Positions 16,238 to 25,600 of a DNA stretch of 37,325 nucleotides are shown here, piece by piece. How positions within the stretch are numbered: the first letter of the stretch is position 1; each line of letters starts with the position of its first letter. The DNA is from Acidobacteriota bacterium (GTDB lineage Bacteria; Acidobacteriota; Terriglobia; Terriglobales; Acidobacteriaceae), in NCBI GenBank assembly GCA_003225555.1, contig QIAM01000090.1, positions 1 through 37,325 of the forward strand, read 5' to 3'. Made by a program: the position numbers and the translations under genes. Under the pieces are notes generated by a model. It made no database searches. It saw only the letters and a program-made list of their open reading frames with translations, and was not told the DNA's origin.

Positions 16238-18445
16238 TCAATAGTGAAAACGGTATCGCAACTCCACATAGATCTCGCGGGGATTGTTCCAGTGGAATCC
16301 GCCGAAGGTTAGGCTGTTGTCGGTGAGGAGGTGGCGATTGGCGACGTTGAGGGCATTGACTGAGGCGGAGAAGCGCTCGCCGAAGTCCTTGCCTATCGCG
16401 AGGTCGAAGGTCGTGTGAGAGGGTAGGTAGGGAGGTGGAACGTCCTCGTTGGCGAAGCCGGAGCCGTAGTAAACGTTGGTCGATGCGTAGGCACGCCCGG
16501 GGAGAGTGATGTTGGCTCCGACATTGAGGGTGTTGCGTTGGTCGTGATCGAGTGCGAAGAAGCCGGTGTCGGGAGAGAAATCGGTGAGGCCTCCGGTAAG
16601 CGGACCCCGGGCCTGTGCGACCTGATTGGAATATGCCAGGTGAATTTGGGCACGGTGGGCCAGCTGGGGTGAGCGCAGGGTGAGCTCCCATCCACGAATT
16701 TTGGCTTGCGCCAAGGTCACGGGGATGAAGACGTTCGATTCGCCGACGTTGTTGTGATCGAAGTAATTGTGGGCGTTGGTGCTGAAAGTGTCGGCGTCGA
16801 GGGTCCAGCCGCGATAGGGGATGGTTACGCCGAACTGGTGCTCCTCGTCGCGCTCGCCGAAGAGGGGAATGAAATTGAGATTGTTCTGGTTGAGAAATGG
16901 AAGCAGAGGACCAGAGGCTGTGAGCAACGGTGGCGCCTGATAGTAGTGGCCATAGAATCCGCGGACGATCCACTTGAGCCACGGAACCACGAGGGACACG
17001 CCGAAACGCGGGCTGATGGCCGATTCGCTGACACCGCCGGAAAAGTGAGTGGGACGAATTCCGGCGGAAAGCGTCAGCCAGGGGGCTACGCTGAATTTGT
17101 CATCGAGAAAAAACGACACAAGGCTGCCGGAATCGGATGATCTGGTCGCGGGGAGACCGCCGGGCGGCGGGGGTGCTATCACTTGCAGGAGTTGGTTGTC
17201 GTGTTGTCCGAAGCCGTAGCCGCCGATGTGAAGGTTGTTCCGGGCGAAGGTTGCGTTGAATGCTGCTTGGCCGCCGGCGTATGCCGACGAACGATGATCA
17301 GTGGTTGCCGAAGGGGAGTCGTTGGGGTCCGAGTCGTAGTTTGCCTGATTGAAGTGGTAAAAGGGCGACACTGTGAGCAGCAGTTTGGAATTGAAAGTCT
17401 GTACCCAGGAGAAGTTGGCGAAGGCGTCAGCCTCGTGCTGTCCGTCGTGCACTTGCGAAGAAGGAGAATCCTTGGGGATCTGGTAGTAGTCGCGCCGGGC
17501 GGACATTATCAACCGCAACTGGTTGGAAGGGTTGGCATTGAAAATCAACGAGCCGAAGCCGCCATATCCGTTGTCGGCGTCGTGAATTACCTGCGCGACC
17601 GGGGTTTCCAGGCCGAGATTGCTGCGGTTTGCGTTCACGCTGGCGTAATAGGCGAAGTGCTCGGTGTGGCTGCCCAGGCTAAGGGCATCGTTGGTTTGAT
17701 AAAAGCTTCCCGCGCCTAGCACCAGCTCGGCCTGCCGGTTGCGCTCGAACCCGGTGCGGGGGAGCACGTTGAAGACTCCGTAGGTGCGATCGCCTTCCGA
17801 GGCTTCGTAGCTGCCGCGTTGCACTTCGAGGTAATCCATATCCTTGGGATCGAACTGCAGGCCGACGTTGGAGGCGATGTTCGTGTTGGGCACAGGAACC
17901 CCGTCAACCAGCCAGCTCACTTGATGGCCGCCGCGGATGTGCAGTTGATCGTGCGTTAAGTACGCGCCGGGAACGTAGTCGGTGATGATCGCAAGACTGT
18001 TGCTGCGCGAAGCTCCCGGGGTGCGAGCGACGTCCGCGCGGCTGACTAGAGTCGTGGGAGTGGCTGAGTCAGGGGGCACTGCTTGCGGAGCGGCCGAGAC
18101 CGTTACCGACTCGTTCGCCACGGCGAGCTTGAGTTGGTAGTGCAGCACTGGGTCCGTGCCTGATTTCACGATCACGTCCTGCGCGGTTTGCACGAAGCCG
18201 GGATTGGCGACAGTGACGGTGTACTCGCCCAGCGGGACTGGGTTGAAAGTGAACTGGCCCGTCGCATCGGTAGTGGTTGTCGCGACCCAGTCCGAGGCTT
18301 TCGCGTGCAGCATCACCATGGCTTTTTCCACGGGACGATGCTGCGGATCGTGAACTACACCGCGGATGGAGCCAAAAATCGAAGCGTTGGCACTTAGAGC
18401 TAGCGCAAGAAATGCATATCGCAGCGGAGTATGAGAAAGCCGCAT
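16238..18445 (-). CDS. TonB-dependent receptor with N-terminal carboxypeptidase-regulatory domain
   Basis: 735 residues from ATG 18445, supported by CAGGAG 6 bases upstream and by a signal peptide (RYAFLALALSANASIF). Next comes a carboxypeptidase-regulatory/CarboxypepD_reg domain (about 25-110: GSIRGVVHDPQHRPVEKAMVMLHA...GQFTFNPVPLGEYTVTV). The plug domain follows (ADVARTPGASRSNSLAIITDYVPGAYLTHDQLHIRGGHQVSWLVDGVPVPN), then a 22-strand-type barrel ending in an aromatic C-terminus (LRYRFHY). Outer-membrane, energy-driven uptake. The substrate is not evident, but the next upstream gene encodes a small Cys/His-rich exported protein, so a metal such as copper is a reasonable guess. A longer reading to 18586 would translate a repeat and is rejected. 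Confidence 0.9.
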   Translation of the reverse strand: MRLSHTPLRYAFLALALSANASIFGSIRGVVHDPQHRPVEKAMVMLHAKASDWVATTTTDATGQFTFNPVPLGEYTVTVANPGFVQTAQDVIVKSGTDPVLHYQLKLAVANESVTVSAAPQAVPPDSATPTTLVSRADVARTPGASRSNSLAIITDYVPGAYLTHDQLHIRGGHQVSWLVDGVPVPNTNIASNVGLQFDPKDMDYLEVQRGSYEASEGDRTYGVFNVLPRTGFERNRQAELVLGAGSFYQTNDALSLGSHTEHFAYYASVNANRSNLGLETPVAQVIHDADNGYGGFGSLIFNANPSNQLRLIMSARRDYYQIPKDSPSSQVHDGQHEADAFANFSWVQTFNSKLLLTVSPFYHFNQANYDSDPNDSPSATTDHRSSAYAGGQAAFNATFARNNLHIGGYGFGQHDNQLLQVIAPPPPGGLPATRSSDSGSLVSFFLDDKFSVAPWLTLSAGIRPTHFSGGVSESAISPRFGVSLVVPWLKWIVRGFYGHYYQAPPLLTASGPLLPFLNQNNLNFIPLFGERDEEHQFGVTIPYRGWTLDADTFSTNAHNYFDHNNVGESNVFIPVTLAQAKIRGWELTLRSPQLAHRAQIHLAYSNQVAQARGPLTGGLTDFSPDTGFFALDHDQRNTLNVGANITLPGRAYASTNVYYGSGFANEDVPPPYLPSHTTFDLAIGKDFGERFSASVNALNVANRHLLTDNSLTFGGFHWNNPREIYVELRYRFHY

Positions 18446-18518
18446 GAGATCTCCTGATACAGGTGGAGGGCAGACTTTTGAACTGGTTTCCCGGTGTTCG
18501 GGAGAAAGTGAAGCTCCC

Positions 18519-18589
18519 TGCAGGGCTAAAGCCCAATCTCCCCATGGATCGCGGGCGGCACGGCTGGAAAGCCGTGCTCTTCCCAAACC
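18519..18589. repeat. D-type interspersed repeat, diverged
   Basis: CAGGGCTAAAGCCC...CGGCACGGCTGGAAAGCCGTGC: two small palindromes in the 169-base gap between the Cys-rich protein and the TonB-receptor gene. Confidence 0.6.
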
Positions 18590-18614
18590 GGTCCATGAAA
18601 CCAGTTTCAGTTAT

Positions 18615-18983
18615 TTAGGCGAGGGGGTCTCGCGGAGGGGCTCGTGTGGACTGGAGTTCGGAAAGAAGTGTAGTCGGAGAATCGACTTGCAGAAATTGGA
18701 CGGTGGCGGCGACCTCTCGCACAATGGCAGAAAATGCGACCGGCTGGGCCTGGGCCCAGCGTGCAGCGATTATGGCGCGGCAGCAATCGTGATTGCAGCA
18801 GCCCGTGCTGCGGAGGATGAGCTGCTCAGGTTCAGGGGCCATCCCGTGGCAGGGGTGCGCCTGTGGGGCTTTACGGACGCAGCATGCATGCGGCGGAGGA
18901 GCAACGCTCAGCGCCAGTACTGCGGGGACAAGGTTGCCCACGAGCGCGAAGAGCAGCAACAGTTTGGCAGTCAGCCGATGCAT
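18615..18983 (-). CDS. Small exported Cys/His-rich protein, putative metal binder
   Basis: 122 residues from ATG 18983 (MHRLTAKLLLLFALVGNLVPAVLALS), which begins a clear signal peptide; the frame extends 23 residues upstream without support. The mature part holds HACCVRKAPQAHPCHGM and GCCNHDCCRA, i.e. three CC pairs and further Cys/His in about 50 residues, followed by a plain helical tail. Such spacing suits soft-metal binding in the periplasm or disulfide clusters. It is encoded directly upstream of a TonB-dependent receptor on the same strand, an arrangement seen for small periplasmic copper-related proteins. No named family recognised; function is inferred from composition and neighbours only. 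Confidence 0.6.
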   Translation of the reverse strand: MHRLTAKLLLLFALVGNLVPAVLALSVAPPPHACCVRKAPQAHPCHGMAPEPEQLILRSTGCCNHDCCRAIIAARWAQAQPVAFSAIVREVAATVQFLQVDSPTTLLSELQSTRAPPRDPLA

Positions 18984-19099
18984 GCTTGCAGTGTGAATCA
19001 GTATCCCGACGTGAGGCCAGCATAGAACAGAATCCGGAAAGGGCGCAAGCAATGGGCGTGGCCGCGCGCCCCCTCCACAGTCCGTCGTAGCACACGCCG

Positions 19100-19145
19100 G
19101 ATCCTTCGCTCCGCCTGAGACCGGCTGTGCTTAGGATGACGCCGT
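19100..19145. repeat. A-type interspersed repeat
   Basis: GGATCCTTCGCTCCGCC...CCGGCTGTGCTTAGGATGACGCC; nearly the same as 9512-9553. It abuts the 3' end of the doxX-like gene. Confidence 0.7.
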
Positions 19146-19155
19146 AAGATACAGT

Positions 19156-19542
19156 TCACGGCATCAGCACGTATTTGCCGCCATTGGTGAATAGGATGAC
19201 GAGGTTCATCAGGACAAACAGCAAGTCGTAGTGCCATCCGGAAGCCTTCTCGCCCCAGAATCCGGTGTGCCAGGTGAATATTTTCTTCGCAATTGCGCTG
19301 AGCATGATGAGGATGAGGCCCATCGCCGCCAATTGCGTCAGGACTCCGGCGGCGACGCCTAGTCCACCGGCAACTTCTGCGATGCCGAGAAAGATGGTGA
19401 AGGCCTTGCCCATCCCGATGCTTTTGGCTCGTGCGGCGGGATCTTTAAGGTGGCTGTAGCCGCTGGTGACGAAGACGAGGCCGACCATGAGGCGGAGCAG
19501 GACCAATCCGAGATCCGTGAAGTGTGCTAGCTGAGGAAACAT
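19156..19542 (-). CDS. DoxX family membrane protein
   Basis: 128 residues; GGAGGAG lies 4 bases before ATG 19542, the best ribosome site in the window. Four membrane helices; family motifs LVLLRLMVGLVFVTSGYSHLKDP near the start and FLGIAEVAGGLGVAAGVLTQLAAMGLILIMLSAI in the middle, with a conserved HTGFWGEKASGWHYDLLFVLMNLVIL end. DoxX relatives act in quinone- or thiol-linked redox chemistry; the exact role here is unknown. It precedes the Cys-rich protein and TonB receptor on the same strand, though 172 bases and a repeat lie between. Confidence 0.85.
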   Translation of the reverse strand: MFPQLAHFTDLGLVLLRLMVGLVFVTSGYSHLKDPAARAKSIGMGKAFTIFLGIAEVAGGLGVAAGVLTQLAAMGLILIMLSAIAKKIFTWHTGFWGEKASGWHYDLLFVLMNLVILFTNGGKYVLMP

Positions 19543-19691
19543 CGCTCCTCCAAGATGCGGCCGGTTTGCAGTATACGGGGAGCCCCAGGCGAGGCCTTAT
19601 CGCCGCGCCTTCAATCGCCCTCGGAAGCACCCCATTCCACAAGGCCTGACGGTGGAAAAAGCACTCAGAGATGCCGCTTGCCACTAAAAAG

Positions 19692-19721
19692 TTGCATTTT
19701 CGCCGCGACTCGAAGTAAGAT
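19692..19721 (+). promoter_or_regulatory. Candidate promoter for the GvpL/F-like gene
   Basis: TTGCAT at 19692-19697, 18-base spacer, TAAGAT at 19716-19721, about 150 bases before ATG 19873. The 330-base divergent gap 19543-19872 holds no other gene. Confidence 0.4.
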
Positions 19722-19872
19722 GCCTGTGGAGACGCGACTGTAGCGCCCCCGGTTCTTGGCCCTGTACCGCCCGTTTCGTTACTTCCAACAAGCAGCAGTT
19801 CAACGCTTTGGCGAAAGAAAATTGACCCGAGAGGTGGTAGGTCCGCCTCCGTCCCGGTTCGGAGAGTCAAAC

Positions 19873-20616
19873 ATGGCGTGGTACGCGTACTGCCTTACCG
19901 AGCACCAAACCCTCCCAAATGGAACCCGCACTCGCCGCCCTTTCCTGTTAGAGGGCGTTCAAGGAGTGAACGGCGCTGCAGTTCTAAGCTATCCCAGCGG
20001 TGAATTCGCGGTCATCGTCAGCGAGTACGAGCATGCTGGCGAACTCGACCAGAAAGCCGCTATCGAACATGCCCGCGTGGTCAGCGGCTGCTTCCGCAAC
20101 TCGACCGTTTTACCCTTCCGCTTTGGCACCATCTTCGAGAGCGACGACGCGCTACGGCAGGCTGTCCGGGTCAACCGGCGAGCCTTTGGCCTGAGCGTGG
20201 CCCGGCTGCGGGGCAAGTCCGAAATGCACATCAAGCTGGTCGTCCGGGATGGCTCACTGCGCGAAGCCATGATCGACGTTCAGCTGCCCGACACCGTCGG
20301 TGGCGACTACCTGTCCAAGCTGAAGGTGAAGGCATCCCGCGAGCGCGAGCGCCAGACCAAGGCGCGGGCGCTATCGGTACAAGTCCACAAGCTGTTTAAC
20401 CCTCTGGAAGAAGAAGTCAGCTGTAAGAAGGTCGCTCCCGAGGGAATGTTGATCGACATCGCCCACCTGATCGACACCAAGAGCGTGGAGAAGTATCAGA
20501 ACCGCTACAGCACCGCTACCAAGCAGTTGAAAAACTGCGAAGTGACGGTCAGCGGGCCTTGGCCCCCGTATCACTTCCTGCCGGGCAAGCTCCGTACGGT
20601 CGCAGGAAATAGTTAA
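19873..20616 (+). CDS. GvpL/GvpF family protein, orphan
   Basis: 247 residues from ATG 19873 (MAWYAYCLTEHQ), with GGAGAG 7 bases upstream; the frame is open further left but without family similarity. The family core is clear: VSEYEHAGELDQKAAIEHARVVSGCF, VLPFRFGTIFESDDALRQAV, then LSVARLRGKSEMHIKLVV. The C-terminal half has a basic helix and DIAHLIDTKSVEKYQNRYS. GvpF/L proteins are accessory parts of gas vesicles, but no gvpA, gvpN, gvpK or other gvp gene is in the window. Acidobacterial genomes are not known for buoyancy, so an orphan member probably has another task. The second half is more diverged than the first. Confidence 0.8.
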   Translation: MAWYAYCLTEHQTLPNGTRTRRPFLLEGVQGVNGAAVLSYPSGEFAVIVSEYEHAGELDQKAAIEHARVVSGCFRNSTVLPFRFGTIFESDDALRQAVRVNRRAFGLSVARLRGKSEMHIKLVVRDGSLREAMIDVQLPDTVGGDYLSKLKVKASRERERQTKARALSVQVHKLFNPLEEEVSCKKVAPEGMLIDIAHLIDTKSVEKYQNRYSTATKQLKNCEVTVSGPWPPYHFLPGKLRTVAGNS

Positions 20617-20645
20617 GTTCTCCAAGAACGTCACACTCCGCTCCG

Positions 20646-20677
20646 AGCCCCTCGCTGGCCAAAAGCCGCGAGGGGCT
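20646..20677 (+). terminator. GC-rich hairpin after the GvpL/F gene
   Basis: AGCCCCTCGC, a 12-base loop, GCGAGGGGCT: a perfect 10-bp stem 30 bases past the stop codon. The following sequence (TGGCGTTTGGG) lacks a full T-run, so it may be a weak terminator or an mRNA-end stabiliser. Confidence 0.45.
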
Positions 20678-21027
20678 TGGCGTTTGGGCCGATCTCTTGA
20701 GCCGCAGTAGTGGCATGCATTGAATGTGCATTGTTCTGCACTCTCGGCTGCGATGTCCGGCTCCATCCGCTGTTGTGTTCTCTGCATAACTTCACATTAA
20801 ACCTAGGTTCTTCATGGACTTACAGGTTGGCGTGAGCGGGATCACAGGTTCGGGAGCCTTTGGCTCGGCAAGTGCTGTTTGAGAGATAACAAAAGAGGCC
20901 GCAAACTCAAGCACCATGACCTTCACTCTCTTCCACAATCCTCGACAATTCCCGAATAGCCGTTCCGGCTGGCGGAGCGGCTTGCATCGCCTTTCCTGAC
21001 ATTACCTACCGATCGCCTCTTTGCATC

Positions 21028-21057
21028 GTGGCTCCAGAAATGGAGCCACTTTCGTTT
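21028..21057 (+). terminator. Intrinsic terminator upstream of the M28 peptidase gene
   Basis: GTGGCTCC, loop AGAAAT, GGAGCCAC: an 8-bp perfect stem followed by TTTCGTTTT. Its direction is +, and no gene ends just before it, which points to an unannotated transcript or a leader attenuator. Confidence 0.6.
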
Positions 21058-21127
21058 TGGCCTGGTACCCTTTCCAACTACGATCCCGTTTTTCCGCGCG
21101 CGTTGGGTCAGATACACTGTCACGACC

Positions 21128-22600
21128 ATGACCGAGCGCTCCCGCCTGCTTTTGCAAGTCGTTTGCACCCTAACCTTCTTTAGTGCAACTTACGCCCAGA
21201 ACCCAACACCGCGAACCAACCGATACACCGTGCCACCGCAGCCGCCCCAGGCGCAGCGGGAGAACTTTTCCCCAGAGTTGCTGGCAGAACTGGCGGCGAT
21301 CAAGTCTGCCGCGCTGGGGGATGACTATGCGTATCAGCACCTTGCACATTTGACTGAGAACATCGGACCCCGCCCCAGCGGTTCGCCGCAGGCCCAGGCT
21401 GCGGTTGAATATGTCGCGGGAGAGTTGCGCCAGTTGGGACTGGATATTCATCTGGAAGCAGTGAAAGTTCCGCACTGGGTTCGCGGTGCCGAGAGTGCGG
21501 AGCTGATCGAGTACCCCGGCCAGGCTCCGGGAACCACACAGAAGATTGTTCTCACGGCGCTGGGCGGCAGCACGTCGACGCCTGCCGAGGGACTCTCGGC
21601 ATACGTGGTCGTGGTGAATGACTTCGACGAATTGAAGGCGTTGAGCCGTGATCAAATTGCCGGCAAGATCGTGCTATTTAACGAGATCTATGACAAGCAG
21701 AAGGCAGCCGGTGGCCTGGCCTTTGCCGCTTATGGCGAGGCGGTGCGCTACCGTGCCGCAGGCCCGAAGGCGGCCGCGGATTTAGGAGCGGCGGCGGCCC
21801 TGGTACGGTCAGTAGGCGGTGCCGACTTCCGGCTTCCTCACACCGGTTTCAATTTTCCCGCCGGGGTTCCCGCCGGCGCGGTCACGGCAGAAGACGCGGA
21901 ACTGGTCGCGCATCTGGCGGCACAGGGGAAAGTTCGCATACACCTCACGCTCACTCCGCAAAAGCTCCCGGATGGGACCAGCTACAACGTAATTGCCGAT
22001 TTGAAGGGCAGTGAGCATCCCGAACAGATCGTCGTGGTCTCGGGACATCTCGACTCCTGGGACCTTGGGACCGGCGCGATTGACGACGGGGCGGGAGTGG
22101 TGATCGCGATGGAGTGCGCGGAACTGCTGCAGAAGCTGCACCTGCATCCCAAACGCACCCTCCGCGTGATCGCCTGGATGGACGAAGAGAGCGGCGGCGC
22201 CGGCAGCCAGGCGTACACAAAAGACTATTCCGCGGAGTTTCCCCGCCATGTCGCCGCGATTGAGAGCGATGCGGGCGCGGCGCATCCCTTAGGTTTTGAC
22301 GTCAAGATCAGCCCGAAGGCGATGGACCTGCTTCGCCCCGTCACCAACGTCCTGCAGAGTACTGGAGCTAACGTATTGCAGCCCAGCAGTTATCCGCCCG
22401 GCGCCGACATAGCCGGCATGTCGGAAGCAGGTGTGCCGGCGTTCGGAATCATGGAAGATGGCCGCACCTATTTCCACTACCATCACACTGCCGCCGATAC
22501 GCTGGATAAAGTTGTTCCCGGCGAACTCCGCGAGAATGCCGCCGCCATGGCCGTAATGGCATACGCGCTGGCGAACATGAAGGACCCGCTACCCAGGTAG
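21128..22600 (+). CDS. M28-family zinc aminopeptidase/carboxypeptidase, exported
   Basis: 490 residues with a signal peptide (LLLQVVCTLTFFSATYAQ). Layout as in carboxypeptidase Q-like M28 enzymes: a protease-associated (PA) insert at about 135-250 within the peptidase region. Two-zinc site residues are present: H307 and D309 in SGHLDSWD, D319/D320 in GAIDDGAG, catalytic E353 and ligand E354 in MDEESGG, D381 in IESDAG, and the terminal His in YHHTAADT (452/453). It should cleave peptides in the periplasm or outside, feeding amino-acid uptake. Convergent with the next gene, 28 bases apart, with a small ACGCGG-G-CCGCGT inverted repeat between them. Confidence 0.9.
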   Translation: MTERSRLLLQVVCTLTFFSATYAQNPTPRTNRYTVPPQPPQAQRENFSPELLAELAAIKSAALGDDYAYQHLAHLTENIGPRPSGSPQAQAAVEYVAGELRQLGLDIHLEAVKVPHWVRGAESAELIEYPGQAPGTTQKIVLTALGGSTSTPAEGLSAYVVVVNDFDELKALSRDQIAGKIVLFNEIYDKQKAAGGLAFAAYGEAVRYRAAGPKAAADLGAAAALVRSVGGADFRLPHTGFNFPAGVPAGAVTAEDAELVAHLAAQGKVRIHLTLTPQKLPDGTSYNVIADLKGSEHPEQIVVVSGHLDSWDLGTGAIDDGAGVVIAMECAELLQKLHLHPKRTLRVIAWMDEESGGAGSQAYTKDYSAEFPRHVAAIESDAGAAHPLGFDVKISPKAMDLLRPVTNVLQSTGANVLQPSSYPPGADIAGMSEAGVPAFGIMEDGRTYFHYHHTAADTLDKVVPGELRENAAAMAVMAYALANMKDPLPR

Positions 22601-22628
22601 CTCGGCCTTACGCGGGCCGCGTATCCGC

Positions 22629-25600
22629 TCAATGTGCGGACTGCAGCCCTTCAAGCGGTAGAAGAACAATCGCGCAGGCCGAACCACTGCAGGAAAGGGC
22701 TCCTTTACGAACGATCTTGAGGGATGAAACGTCAGGGAACTTTACGGGATATTGTGCTTTTCGCAGTTCGTCAGTGGCCGAACGCAGGGTTGCGTCCCCG
22801 TCCAGCCATTCGGCGCGATCGGGCTTGTTGGAGCCATCAAATACCAGGACGAACTGGGCGGACGCGGTGCCAGTAACGATCGCCGGCAATTTGACGGTGC
22901 GAGCCAGCAGCAATTCTGCGGTGGCAGCCGCGATCTCCTTGTCGGCGGCGTCGGGTGTGGTGGACAGTTTCAGGAGTTGCTCGCGGGACGCTGCGACTTC
23001 TCCGCCGCCTGCCGCGACAGCCAGTGCCAGGGCATGGCGAAGTTTCTCACGTTGCCCCTCCTTTTCCAGAATGCGGGCCACCCGATTCTCCACCGTGCCC
23101 GACTGGCTGAGCAACCAGGCGGAATTGAGGTACTGCATCCCTTCGAGAGCCTCGCCTTGCAGGAACTTGGCCCAGCCGACGCGCGCCCAAGCCAGCGCGA
23201 CCAGATCCATGGCGCGAAGAGCGGAGGCTCCCGAACGATCGAATTCCCCCGAGTCGAACTGATCGCCGAGGTCCTCGATCGTCTTGCGGGCATCGCGCAA
23301 CGTCTGGTTCGGGTCGATGTCATTGCGCAATGCCGAAGCATAGATGTCCGCTCCGGAAGCGGGCACAGATACTCCCGTAACGCTCTTCATGAGGCCCTCT
23401 GCTTTGGTGGCATTTCCGCTGCGGGCGTAGACGCGTGCGAGGACGATCTTGACCTCCGGGTCGTCGGGCGGCATGGCGACCGTCTCTTCCAGTTCCTTCG
23501 TCGCGTCGGCATCCCGGTTCAACTGCGCCAGCAAGATCCCTAGACCCTTATGCGTGGATTTGTTGAATGGAGTGATCTCCAGTTGCTTGCGGTAGGCGGC
23601 GATGGCGTCGTCGAACTTGCCCTGCTGCTGCAGTTCTAGCGCGAGATCTCCATTCGCACTCTTGTGAAAGGCGTCCACCTCGATCTGTTGGCGAAAGGCG
23701 CGAATGGCGTCGTCATGCTGGCTGAGACCGGCATAGGCCCGCCCCAGATCGTCCCACGTGTCTTTCTGGTTCGGATCCTGATCGGCCGCGCGCTTCAGAA
23801 GATCGGCAGCAGCGCTGAAATCCCTGCGTTGCAGGGCGGAGGTGCCCGCCTTGCGCAATTCTTCCGGCGTACCACCCGACTTTGCCGCCGACGCCAGGGC
23901 CGCTGCCGATGCGGGCGCGATGCTGGCGCTGAGAACCTGCTCTACCTCTTTGCTGGTCACGTTCTCAAACGATTCATAGTCGTTGCGGCGCGATGCTGGA
24001 AGCTCATTCACCTTCAACACTACTCGTCGTACCGCCTCCAGTACGTTCTTGTTGAGTTCGTAGGAGACTGAATATTCGCCGTAGTCGCGCGCCATGGTCG
24101 CGGAGGGTGCCACTTGGACCGTGTAATTGGCAGGAAATTGGATGTGAGCGTGGTACGTCTCTTCAATCGCGGGACCCACTTTCACCGGTTGCAGCGGCTT
24201 CTTGGGGTTGGCGGCCTGGGCGCGGCGCAGTTGCATCGGTGGCAGAATCCGGAAACTCACGCCGGAATTCGGAACGGTGAAGTAATTGTCCTTGCGGAAG
24301 CGATAGACCAAGTGGAAGGGCTTGCTGGTGTCTTCCAGGGAATCGACGTGAATATCGGACACATCTCCTGCCAGTCCCCACATCGCAGACAGGTTCTTCA
24401 ACGCCTCCTGCCATCGCGCCTGAGGAATCTCTCGGAAGGCAGACCGCAGGGGCACGTCGCTATCGCCTTGTGCGCTGATTTCGACGGCGGTATCGAACGT
24501 CCCCGCTTCGGTAAACTTCCCGTCGAGCTTGAAGGTTAACTGATTCTTTACAGGTGAGTTCACCGGAGTGCGGTGCAGCCCGCCAATTTTCCCGTTGGCG
24601 GCCAGCAGCGCCTGCTTGTTGCGGAGTTGGTACAGGATCAGACCGTAGGGCGCGACCTCCGCAGTGGAATCGAGCCAGGTGAGTTCACCGCCGAGTTCGG
24701 CAGCCGTGATTTCATGATTGAACTGTGACGGCGATGGCACGTCGGGATCCAGTTCGCGGTAGCTGCTGATCAGCACAGGATAGCTTTGGATGTTCTCGGC
24801 TTGCAGCAGGGACTGCAACAGAGTGTGCTTGTCCTTGCAGTCTCCGTAACCGTTTTGCAGGACTTCGGACGCGGCATGAGGCTGCAGCCGGCCAACGCCG
24901 AAGGAAATGCTGACATAGCGAATGTTCCGGGCCACGTAGTCGTAGAGGCGGCGAGCTTTCTCCACCGATGTAGGAGCACCCTTGATAAGTTCAGCGGCCT
25001 TTTTGCGGACGCTCTCATCCACGACCACACGGTCGCCCTGCAGTTTGGCATACCATTGCCCGACCTGCTGCCAGTCCGCGAAAGTGGACATCTGGACGTC
25101 GGGCGTGAAATCCGGCTCTACGCGCTCCGTATCGCGATCGCGTTTGCGGTCAGGGACAAAATCGCGAATGGTCCAGGTATAGATTCTGCGGTCTCCTGAA
25201 TCCTGAGTCTCATACTTGCGCTCCGGACTCTTGAGCTTCACCGCGCGGGCTTTGGGAATGTCGATTCGCAGCTGCTCCTCGTGGACCGCAAAGTCTTTCG
25301 AGAACGAATGCTCGTACCAGAACTCGTGGGGCGCCAGCGGCGTGGTCACATGCGTAATGGTGTGGTACTCGAGCACGTCGCCCGCCTGCAGGCCGGCGAC
25401 GGATACATGACGTTCGCGGTAGTCGCTGTAGGTTGGCGCTTCGCGAAGAACGTCTGGGGCGAAATCCTGGGCAGTGGAGGCCTGTGTCTCGACCACCCGA
25501 CCGTCCGGTTTACGTACGCGGACGTAGTCCACGTCCAGCTTCTCGGTGGCGGAGGAATATCCGAGAACCAGCTGCCCCAACCCCTGGACGCCGGCCTGGC

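Larger units (their letters stand above)
20617..21127. other. 511-base gap; possible small RNA or structured leader
   Basis: No credible protein gene. It contains the hairpin AGCCCCTCGC...GCGAGGGGCT just after the GvpL/F gene, several further pairing segments (GTGC-TTGAG with CTCAAGCAC at about 20872-20913; AGCCG with CGGCT at about 20959-20984) and a good intrinsic terminator at 21028-21057. The terminator lies 412 bases beyond the GvpL/F stop and 70 bases before the M28 gene, so a separate + strand transcript of roughly 150-250 bases ending there is likely. Confidence 0.35.

Noticed and set aside
20770..20810. dif-like GCATAAC...CATTAAAC near the skew switch
   Set aside because: Only one half-arm matches; the XerD arm and central spacing do not fit.
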